From assembly GCF_000226115.1 (NCBI RefSeq), contig NC_016462.1, positions 2,790,001 through 2,854,000 on the forward strand: a DNA stretch of 64,000 nt, in the 5' to 3' direction. The stretch is from Thermothielavioides terrestris NRRL 8126. Lineage: Eukaryota; Ascomycota; Sordariomycetes; Sordariales; Chaetomiaceae. Below, piece by piece: positions 55,418 through 64,000 of the stretch (positions are counted from its first letter, which is position 1; the number at the start of each line of letters is the position of its first letter). Made by a program: the position numbers and the translations under genes. The notes beneath the pieces were generated by a model. The model worked only from the letters and a program-made list of their open reading frames with translations. It was not told the origin of the DNA and searched no databases.

Positions 55418-56963
55418 GTCGTCGCTGGCTCCACGGGAATTGATCCTGCTGCTGATGCCTTAGGGGGAGTGTTTGGTCGTCAGTTGCGTCCTGAAGGAGG
55501 TTCCAGGTTAGGACGGAATGCAGGTGGAGGGAAGGCCCGGAGGGCCAAGCTGCTGGGGACTTCCGTTATTTCAGGCCGGCAGCCTGCAAAAGGGACTGCC
55601 TCTCTCCCTTCTGGCCTGGGCTGGAGTGGGTCCTCGAAGGGGGACGCGTAATCAATGCGAGCAACGCCGGGGGTCGTCCACAGGGCCCCACTCAGGGGAC
55701 GAATCAGGATCGCTCTTGGGAGAAATAGCCTGTTGCCGGCCACAGCAGATTGGTTGCACACAACTGCTCAATACATTTGAAGGATTGGTTAAATGGACAG
55801 TGTTTCGCTTTTGACCCGGGCGTCTCGGCGCTCTCTCATGAGGAGGAAGCGCCCGCTCCGTGCATGCTGACGCAGCGACCTTCCAGAAAGAAAACAGTCT
55901 ATCTAGTAGATCGGCGTAACCCGCTGGCTTCTTCTCGAAGCGGCTTGCTAGGCTTCCAGATTGTCCGGCTTGCGATGCGCCTCTCCTTCGACACCCCTCG
56001 ACTTTTGCACAGCTGTGCAAAAGCTGCGATGCAGGACAGGCGTTGGAACGGAATGGAATAGCAGGCAGAGAAACAGTTAGTGAATTGGGACGGAAGTCAC
56101 GGACGGGCTCGGGCTGCTCAACGGGAGCGAGATTGTCGAGTCCGGGTCCTGAGCTCCTCACGCTTTGCACTGCCTCAAATCAGGTAATGCTAAGCCAATC
56201 TTAAGAGCGAGATGGCGACGGCTTGCCCCTGGTCCCCGGCCCCGAGCCACTTCGTAAAAACGGAGAACGTCAACTGCGTCAGCGTGCGATTCGGCTCCTG
56301 CGTCGCTGTTGAGCAGACAGAAGGAGAGTGATGCGTTGGCCAAGTGCACCGTGTTCTGTATCACCAGAAAGAGCGGAGTTAGCAACACGGCTTGGCCCTC
56401 CGCTCCGCCCCGGCGAGCCATGAACTTGCCAAACACCGCAAGGCGCAAGCATTTGGCTGCGAGGGTCCAAGACCCTGGGGTTTGCAATCCCAGTCCCAGG
56501 TCCATCTTCAGCGCAGAAGCAGCAGTGAAATTGTGATCAGTTTAAAGATACGCCACCGTAACATTATAACACAACTTCTGGTCCCTGATCTACCAACAAC
56601 GCCAATGATTGATATTTTGGGCCATGCCAGGTGCGATCTCTGGAGACGGCGAGTTACCGATCTGCATCCCAGCCCCCGGCATCGCGCAGATCGACTGCAA
56701 TGAGTTGAACAGGAAACGGTACCTCCGTGCGCCTCCCTACACTACCTTAGTGTACAGGACACTCCTGGTTTGTTTGTTAGTTTGGTTCTTCGCCCCACTT
56801 TTTACCCACTTACTGACAGGCCCTGCAGCCAACCAAAAATCGGCCTTTTTACCCACCTGTTCAGCTTCCTGGCTCTGGCACTGCATTCAACAAAACCATC
56901 GACCAAACCATCAAAAAAAGCATCACCACCATCAAAGCCATCAAATCCTTCAAAATCGCCCAG
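55418..56963. other. bZIP upstream region and intergenic DNA
   Basis: No further gene supported. It contains a probable 5' intron end for the bZIP gene (about 55461-55480) and a perfect 22-bp palindrome at 56002-56023. Confidence 0.5.
56002..56023. promoter_or_regulatory. Perfect 22-bp palindrome
   Basis: Arms CTTTTGCACAG and CTGTGCAAAAG abut with no spacer, about 585 bp upstream of the bZIP start codon. Such symmetry suits a dimeric transcription factor or a small cruciform. The regulatory role is inferred. Confidence 0.4.
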
Positions 56964-57039
56964 GGCAGCCAAATCAGCCAAATCAGCCAAATCAGCCAGG
57001 TGGGCAGCCAAATCAGCCAAATCAGCCAAATCAGCCAGG
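56964..57039 (+). repeat. 9-bp minisatellite in two blocks
   Basis: Two copies of a higher unit GGCAGCC-(AAATCAGCC)x3-AGG lie in tandem. In one frame this encodes Asn-Gln-Pro triplets. It sits at the edge of the repeat-rich right end. Confidence 0.85.
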
Positions 57040-57592
57040 TAGGCAGTTCAACTATAAAAAGGCCCCATTTTCCAGGTTCGAAGATGCCTACCTTTCTGGC
57101 CCAGCTATATGCCCACCTTTCTGGCCTAGCTGGAAGCCCACCGACCTGGCCCAGCGGTACGGCACATCGCTGACCTGCAGGCCATTATGCTGCAGCAACT
57201 GCTAGCCAGTTGGTCCCAGCCACGTTGGGCCCACCCACTGTTGAACAACAACGACGACGACGAATACAACAAAGACCCTGATTTCCTGGCCAATGCCGAG
57301 GAATTGGAAGAGGTTGAAGAACCTAGCCTTCCTTCAATACCATAGGCCGAAGCTATCTAGGCATTCAACGTACGCTAGGCTGCTAAACGTACCATAAAGT
57401 CCGGCCTACCTAGTAGGTATATCCATTTTCCCTAATTGCCTTGCATTTTCTTAGTTAATCTAGTCTTCCAGATGTTCCTACTAAGGAGCCTTCGATAGCC
57501 GACCTCCTAGCTTGCCCAAGCTCTGATTCTTCCAACAGCTTCGACCCCCCTCCTTCGCCCTCGCCTTCGCGCCTATAGCCTTCGTGCCTACA
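57040..57592 (+). pseudogene. Degenerate ORF remnant next to retroelements
   Basis: One frame reads through about 57153-57345 (DLQAIMLQQLLASW..., acidic EELEEVEEPSLPSIP) and is then broken by TAG at 57343, 57358 and 57376 before continuing (AAKRTIKSGLPSR). As in the 8944 ORF, the first interruptions are all TAG. A GTATAT...TTTTCTTAG stretch at about 57416-57455 looks like an intron. I do not recognise the family; it may be a mobile-element or repeated-gene fragment damaged by RIP. Confidence 0.4.
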
Positions 57593-57841
57593 TGTCACAC
57601 GCAACTGTGGCAAGGGCACCCATGACCGTACCGCGGTCAGGGGTGACGAGCGTTCCCCTTAAAAAGGGAACCTCGCCTACAACCCCTTCGTAGAATAGCA
57701 GACTACATCAATATACTTTTGTAATATATACTAGTGTTCAGGAGTGCCGCCTTATTAGCTGACGAGGCTAAGAGGCATTGATCTTTCTCATCCTTACACG
57801 TTTACCGCCAGATAGTCACTGAGGACCATCGGTATATAACA
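57593..57841 (+). repeat. Putative 5' LTR of element A
   Basis: The sequence begins TGTCACACGC and ends ATATAACA (TG...CA boundaries), is about 249 bp, and is followed two bases later by a tRNA-like primer-binding site. Its GC content is much higher than the interior of the element. No second LTR copy is visible in the window to confirm the boundaries. Confidence 0.5.
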
Positions 57842-60800
57842 AGTGGTGCCTACTAACGATTCGAACCTATTTACTTCCTATCGAGGGGAGCTAAGTTTAA
57901 CTTAGGAGACATTATAAATTACGTTTAGCAAGTTATATAGAGTAGCACCTAAAGCAAATAATGCTCCTTTATAAGGGAGCAAGCTTCGGAGTATATAATT
58001 TATAATAAACTGATTTATAACCTAGATACCGTTATTCTAGTACTAAGTATCTATAAGGAGTTAGAAGCTAGACGGATTTAAGCCTTATAAACGCCAACGT
58101 CTATAGAGATATATAGTAGATACTTAAGTTTATTAAGGACTTTGAGGTTATCTATAACGTCTAGTAGGTAACCGTTATTAACCCCTAAGACCTCTAATAC
58201 TTAGAAGCTATAGCATTACTCGAAGATATACTAGAAGAAGACGTCTACGCTTAACGGTATACTAAAACACTATATATCTTAGAGTATCTTCCCTCTTAGA
58301 TATTTAACAATTATATCCCTTACACCTACCTTATATCTATTAAACGTAAACTCTGAGCTATTATTAATAGAAACCTTATCCTAGACCCTAGGATCGAAGA
58401 CGTTGCCTCGGAGACTAAGGACTTAACCTAAGAAACGCTAAAGACCTTAGTATTAGAGAGTTGTGGACTACCAAAGACCCTAAAGCCTTAGAGGACTAAT
58501 GATCAGTAATCGAGACTAGCTATACCGCTAGAAATATTAGTAAAAACTAGATATAATCTAATTAAAAACTAGCTAACGACTCTACTAAGCTTAACCTTTT
58601 AAAAGCAACTAGAGCCTTAGAATATACTAACTATTCTTTAATAAGGATATAAAGCCTATATTGCTAGTAGCTATAATCTTAGTAGATATTGCTAAAGGCT
58701 ACTAAAAGGATTATAGGATCTACCCTCTTAGAACTAACAATTTAAAGAGGAAGACCTATTATTTCTAATAGCTTAGCTAATTAGCGCTTTCAACTAGGTT
58801 CCTTAGCTACCGCTATAGACGCTAAGCTAGCTATCCTAGTACCTATCGGAGCTTCCTAAATAAAGTATAGTTATCTAAAACCCTAGAATAGAACGTATAG
58901 ACAGTTTAGTTAATTCTAGTATCTCTTCGCTATTCTAAGAGATACCAACCCTACTATATAGATAGTAGCTACCTTAAAAGGGACCCTCTAGACAAGTAGC
59001 TAGACCCGCTAAATAAGTAACTAGACCTATAAACACTTAGGCCACTTTCGCTATATAGGACCTCTTTACCTAGGTGGCTAGGATAATAGAGAACCTAAAC
59101 GTTATAATTGAAAAAGTAAATAGGGCTATAGGCGAAGAAGACCGTTAGACTAAAATCGAAGATAGAAGCACTATATCCTTATAGGCACTTATACCTATAT
59201 TAAAATAGAAGATCTAGGACACTAGTCTCTTTTAACTAAATATAGAGAATAAGTCTAAGGAACCCTAGGACCTATAGTATAATAAATAGTAGCTATACTA
59301 TAGGGACGTCAACCTTTAGGTTAAATATATAGACTAGGTCATTAGATACTACCTAGTAAAAGAAGAGACCCTATATATAGAGATATAGACCCTACTTCGA
59401 GGATTAGCGCTATAATAGTACAAGTAGCAGCTCTCTACTATAGAGAAGGTAGCATTGACTATATCTATAAAAGCGTAGACTAAACATTTAAAAAAAGAGT
59501 TTAGTATCAAGAGATATAAAGCAGAGAAATAGCTAAACGAAAACTAATATATTATAAAAGACAACTATAAAGATAAGCTAGTCTAGAAATTCGCTATAGA
59601 ATACTTTAAATATATATATATTTAGGGAGATATTACCAAGGAGCAACGCCTAATACACCTATACAACTATCTCTATCTAGAACTTCGCTAGTTATACCCT
59701 AAGCTAAACGTAACTACAGAGATAGGTACGTTCTTTAGCATCTTCGATATAAAAGTATATATCGTTAGAGACAAACTCTACTAAGACGCTACTAAGGGCT
59801 ATATTATCGGCTATAGTCGTATTACTAACAACGTAGATATAGAGTACAACGACGAAGTATAAGAAGACGACTAGAAGGATAGTAGAGCCTTCTAGATAAG
59901 AAGAGGCAAAAGAGGATATCGCAACTACTAGAGAAGGGACAAAGATAGACTCTAGCAATATAAAAGCAACTAGTATAGAGATAGTAACTAAATACAACTA
60001 TTCAATAATTAAAACTTCTATAGTGTAACTAGATATAGAAGAGGATACTAACTATTCAACGACTATAGAAAAGGACTTAGACCGTTTAATAGCTAGAGAA
60101 AGAACGATAATAGTAACTAGGGAAGACGACCTCGACGACTCTAACGGATTTATATATATATATATAAGAAGTAGTTTAAAGATAGTACATTTATATACTA
60201 TAGCAAGATTATAGTAATAGAAGACGATAAGGATACTAACCTTTACTATAAAATGCTAGAGAAGGTTAGATATATCCTTATCAACGAATACAACACTAAA
60301 GCTGAGGACGAGAAATCGGAAGACGAGGAGGCCAATAGTTCTTACTATATATACTATATATTCCACTAGCCTAGACCAATCTAGAGCAAACTGCTACAAT
60401 AGCTCCTATAGATTTAGCAATGCACCGCCTATAGCAGAGTCTTTACAACACGTTATAAGCTTTTCAAATATATAGCTAACAATAGCGACAAAGATAAATA
60501 TAAACCTATATAGCCTTAAACGGATTGCTAACACAACCTTAATAACAACGAAGACGACCTTAAGGGTAAGGCAATAAACTTTATACTAACTAAAGGATAG
60601 ATTGTAGAAGTATAGCTATATATACCGCTACTAAAGGCGTTAGACAAGCAAGCTATATACTTTATAATCAACATTAGTGTAAATCTAGGCGAGCTAAGCA
60701 CTAAGGTTTGCTTCGATATAGGCAGTAATACTAACTTTATTGATAAGGAGTTTATCTCTAAATAGGCTAAAAACCTATATTAGATCAATATAAAGCTGCA

Positions 60801-60915
60801 CTTTGTCAAAGGTGTTAGAGCCTATATAGAAGTTAAAAAGTAAGTTGAGTTTAATTTCTATATCTAAGGAATTGTTTATAGTACCAATATAGAAGGCTAT
60901 ATTACAGACCGAGCT
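57842..60915 (+). mobile_element. RIP-damaged LTR retrotransposon interior, element A (gag and protease remnants)
   Basis: AT-rich DNA dense in TAG and TAA codons in all frames. Readable islands: a gag-like stretch at about 59520-59870 (IHLYNYLYLELR, IGTFFSIFDIKVYIV) and, at about 60660-60800, a retropepsin-like block (CFDIGSNTNFIDKEFI) in which the usual catalytic DTG/DSG triplet reads Asp-Ile-Gly (60715-60723), a change a single C-to-T transition would give. The remainder is too decayed to assign. The open block ends abruptly near 60915, where a different sequence starts. Confidence 0.65.
57844..57867 (+). other. Candidate tRNA primer-binding site
   Basis: The 24-nt sequence starts TGGTGCCTAC and ends GATTCGAACC. 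Its reverse complement has the layout of a tRNA 3' end: GGTTCGAATC (T-loop) followed by about 11 bases and CCA. This is the expected first base pairs of a retrotransposon interior. The T-stem pairing is imperfect. Confidence 0.55.
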
Positions 60916-63900
60916 ATACCCGGGCTAGGTATATAGGGCTGCGCCCAGGATCCACGGCGGCCCCAGAGCAGACCCATAGCGGGCCCGCCTCGCGCCTAGA
61001 ATAACGTTGGTCCGAACCCACTTCGCAAGCCCCTAAAAAACTCTACATACAAAGACCATAGCCTATACTTCTCCTTTTTCCTTTTCCTTAAGGTAGTTGA
61101 ATAGAATATTATACGCTTATCTGCAGACGCTATAAGGCTAGCACGTTACATTTCAACTACCTTTAGGCTAATAGAGCAACTTCTATTTCCTAACGTAGAT
61201 AAGAGCAATATACTAGGCGTATCGACGCTAGCAACGAGCAGACTAGACACCAATATAAACAACCCTAACGTCTTATAGACCTTGAACCTAGAATAGGTCT
61301 ACGAACATCTCTAGCTCCTATAGAAGACAATAGCCCATTAGAACGCGACTATCAAGGAACTCTACATAGCCTAGACTACCATAGCTTGTACTATAAGCGT
61401 CTTTACAACAACCAACACCCCAACTCCAACAGCTAGCGCTACAGCCCTAATAGCCCCTAAGACGTAGTAGAAGCGCCTCCTAGTAGAATAACCCTTCGAC
61501 GATAAAAAAGAGCTCTTCGCTACTTAGAAAGCTATAATAGCGTATATTCTAAAGGTAGACTAGGACTTTATTAGAGGCCTCTACAAATAGTAAGTATTTA
61601 TTTAAAAGAACCTTAGCCAAAGCGTCTAGTCCAAAGTCGCAGCCTACTACAAGTCCAGAGGTCCTCTCAACAATTACAATCTACATATATTCCTTAGATA
61701 CCTCGGAACAATCTATATAAACCTATATAAGTAGGTTATAGCCCTAACAAAGTTGGACTTACTCTATCAAAGGGACAACGAGCCGTTCTCCTCCTTCTTC
61801 GTTCACTTTAAAACGAAGTTATCGAAGACTAGAGGGCTCAAATAGACCAACGAGCTACAGCTCACTAGGCTACAACAATACCTCTCCCCAAAGTTGAAGT
61901 ATATTACGATTAAGCGGAGGGTCCTATAGGATAACTATACTATAGTAGTCGAAAGGTACTATAAGATCACTACCGACTTAGAGGCCCTCTATCTAAAGGA
62001 AAAACAGTAGTAGCCTAGGGGCAAGTAGCCTAGGCCCAACATAGACGTAGAGAAAGATATAGAAGGAGACACTTTAATAACCGAGATTAATACGACCTAT
62101 ACTGCCCTCGCCTAAAGGGGAGCTAACCAAGGTCGTAGAGGAAAGTAGCAGCAGAAAGGAGAGAAACGTAGTACAAACGCGCTATAGACAAAGTAGATAA
62201 ACAACAAAGTATATACTATACGCCAATAGGCTAGAGTCTACATTCGTTACAAGCACTAGGGTTACTTCGTAGCCGCCTATCCCTTCGCCCTAGCTAAGAG
62301 GCCAGCTCCTTAGGTCAACATTAACAAGCTAGAGGCCAAGGACTAGATAGAGGAGGACTCCTCCTCTAAAGAAGAGAAGGGAAAAGAGTAGCCCTTATAC
62401 AAAGTCTTGTATAGGGGCCAAAAGGACCTAGCCACTTATAGAACAAGTTTACAAAAATTAGAGAGAGAATAGACGAGCCGCTCTTTCTTATCCTAGTTTT
62501 CCTAAACTCCTCTAGTTTTATAAATATATAAGTAGATAGTAGGTACTAGAGCTACAGAGCTATTAGCAAAAGAGTATATTAGAGGTTAGGGATTAAGCAA
62601 GTAAGTTTACCAACTTCCTATACCCTAGGCATTGCCGTCAAAGGGGTATAAATTACAAAAAAGATTATATATATTGCCTATATTACAATAGACATCGATA
62701 GGTAGATAAGCGTTGCTACGTTCTATATAGTCCTAAGGCTAGCCTATAACGTTATATTAGGGCTCCCCTAGATAAACTACTATAGAATTACATTAGACCT
62801 TGCTAACAGGGTCCTTACTATCAATTCGCAAAGGGGACTATAGATACGCAAATGCTCCTTATATTAGAAGCAAACTAACACTACCCTAATTATAAGTATA
62901 GTATTTACAGGCCTAGCCTATAGAGTATAGAGGAAGAAGTCTAAAGGGACCTAGGATACATTCCTTGTCATTAATATTCGCGAGATAACCACTATTCTAG
63001 GAGTAGCTATCTCCTAGCCCAAGGACGAGCTAGACCCGAAGGTCGCTCTACCAAAGGAGCTACATAATTTCACCAACCTCTTCAACAAAGAAAAGGCAAA
63101 TAGCCTACCTCCCTATCAAAGGGAAGCCAACTATTATATCCGCCTTAAGACAGACCTAGACAAAAAGCCTCCCAAGCTCCCTTAGAGTCCCTTATACAAT
63201 ATACTAAGGGACTACCTTTTAAAGATTTAAAAGTAGGTTGTAGACCTAATAGATAAGGGGTAAATCTAGGTAAGCTCCTTATTAGTAGCTGCCCTAGTCC
63301 TCCTTATAAAGAAGCTAAAAGGAGGATAGAGGTTCTACATAGACTACTAAGCCCTAAATAAGATTACTAAGCAAGACTAATACCTACTCCCCCTTATTAA
63401 AGAGACTCTTCGGTCCCTAGCCAAGGCTAAATAGCTTATAAAGCTAGACATTAAAGCTACATTCCACTATATTCAAATAGCCAAAGGGGATAAGCACCTT
63501 ATAGCGTTTTATACAAAGTTCAAGCTATTCGAGTAGCTAGTCTACCCCTTTAGGCTTATAGATACCCTTACAACATTCTAAAGATATATCAACAACGCCC
63601 TCGGTCTAACGCTAGGAGACTATATAACAGTATACCTTAACAATGTCTTAGTATACTCTAGCAGAAGCTAGAAGGACTATATAAGGAAGATACACAAAGT
63701 CCTCCAAAGACTTAGAGACGTAGGCCTCAACCTAGACCTTAAGAAATATATATTCGTAGTAAAAGAAGTCAAGTACCTAAGCTATATCGTAGAGGCAGGA
63801 GTCTACGTCCGTCCTAACCCTAAGAAGATTAGAGCTATCTATAAGTAGGAGGCGCTTTATAGAGTCTAAAGAGTATAGAGCTTCCTTAGATTTACAAATT

Positions 63901-64000
63901 TCTATCGCAACTTCATCCCCAACTTCTCTAAAAAGGCAGCCCCATTAACACGCCTTACCTACAAGAACGTTCCTTTCCACTAAGGCAAAGAAGAATAAGA
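60916..64000 (+). mobile_element. RIP-damaged Ty3/gypsy gag-pol, element B, running off the window
   Basis: Gag: a conserved stretch at about 61560-61990 (VAAYYKSRGPLNNYNLHIFL; TRLQQYLSPKLKYITIKRR) leads to a zinc knuckle at 62239-62280 whose four ligand codons all read Tyr at C-X2-C-X4-H-X4-C spacing. Pol: a protease-like region at about 62560-62800, then reverse transcriptase from about 63120 (RFYIDY, ALNKITKQD, LIKETLRSLAKAK, LIKLDIKATFHYIQIAKGDK). The catalytic YxDD box reads Y-L-N-N (63633-63644), and [20 protein letters not shown] lies at 63885-63950. Frames are broken by many TAG codons and no intact ORF exists. RNase H, integrase and the 3' LTR lie beyond 64000. Confidence 0.8.
60937..61033. 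other. GC-rich island at the element A/B junction
   Basis: About 95 bp with many intact CpA and CpG steps (GGGCTGCGCCCAGG, GGCGGCCCCAG, GGGCCCGCCTCGCGCC) lies inside AT-rich, TAG-dense DNA. It may be the 5' end or LTR fragment of element B that escaped mutation. Confidence 0.5.

Noticed and set aside
57844..57867. A tRNA gene at the GATTCGAACC sequence
   Set aside because: Only the complement of a tRNA 3' end is present, just after an LTR-like end; no D-arm or anticodon arm. A primer-binding site fits better.
59704..59997. Minus-strand hydrophobic open frame in the AT-rich region
   Set aside because: A by-product of AT-rich, RIP-mutated DNA; the plus strand carries the gag-like remnant.
1..64000. 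CRISPR array, bacterial operon or prophage features
   Set aside because: Spliceosomal introns, fungal gene families and RIP show eukaryotic DNA; no spaced direct repeats of CRISPR type were seen.

Overview
The window looks like nuclear DNA of a filamentous ascomycete, most likely a sordariomycete and possibly Sordariales/Chaetomiaceae (inferred from gene content, not tested by search). Coding regions are GC-rich. Introns are short (about 50-110 bp, a few near 285 bp) with GTRNGT donors, CTGAC-like branch points and CAG/TAG acceptors. The right end is an AT-rich block of retroelements carrying the C-to-T/G-to-A decay expected from repeat-induced point mutation (RIP).

Layout: 4286-7069 (+) Zn2Cys6 transcription factor; 8944-9744 (+) an ORF broken only by TAG codons; 9795-10995 (-) frameshifted GH55 glucanase pseudogene; 11861-12932 (-) hypothetical gene; 12933-14239 low-complexity DNA; 14240-15028 (+) hypothetical gene; 16309-18162 (+) glutamate decarboxylase; 18941-20420 (+) mitochondrial acetylornithine aminotransferase; 21830-23146 (-) AA11 lytic polysaccharide monooxygenase; 23147-28739 no convincing gene; 28740-32305 (-) ataxin-2/Pbp1 homologue; 34933-35460 (-) Ser/Thr-rich, probably GPI-anchored wall protein; 37412-40789 (+) Bud6/Aip3; 41811-43184 (+) beta-lactamase-like serine hydrolase; 43891-50794 (-) very large SANT-domain corepressor (Snt1/NCoR-like); 52366-53655 (+) deoxyhypusine synthase; 53978-55417 (-) bZIP factor; 56964-57592 repeat remnants; 57593-64000 RIP-damaged Ty3/gypsy-like elements, apparently one inside another, running off the window.

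Most genes are ordinary euchromatic housekeeping or regulatory genes with no cluster logic. Glutamate decarboxylase and acetylornithine aminotransferase are adjacent, co-oriented PLP enzymes of glutamate metabolism. The AA11 enzyme and the GH55 pseudogene belong to cell-wall polysaccharide turnover.

I do not see a clear new multi-gene system. The best leads are the TAG-only broken ORF, a dispersed exact 10-mer, a perfect 22-bp palindrome upstream of the bZIP gene, dibasic sites in the AA11 protein, an in-frame intron inside a SANT domain, and a gag zinc knuckle in which all four ligand codons now read Tyr.
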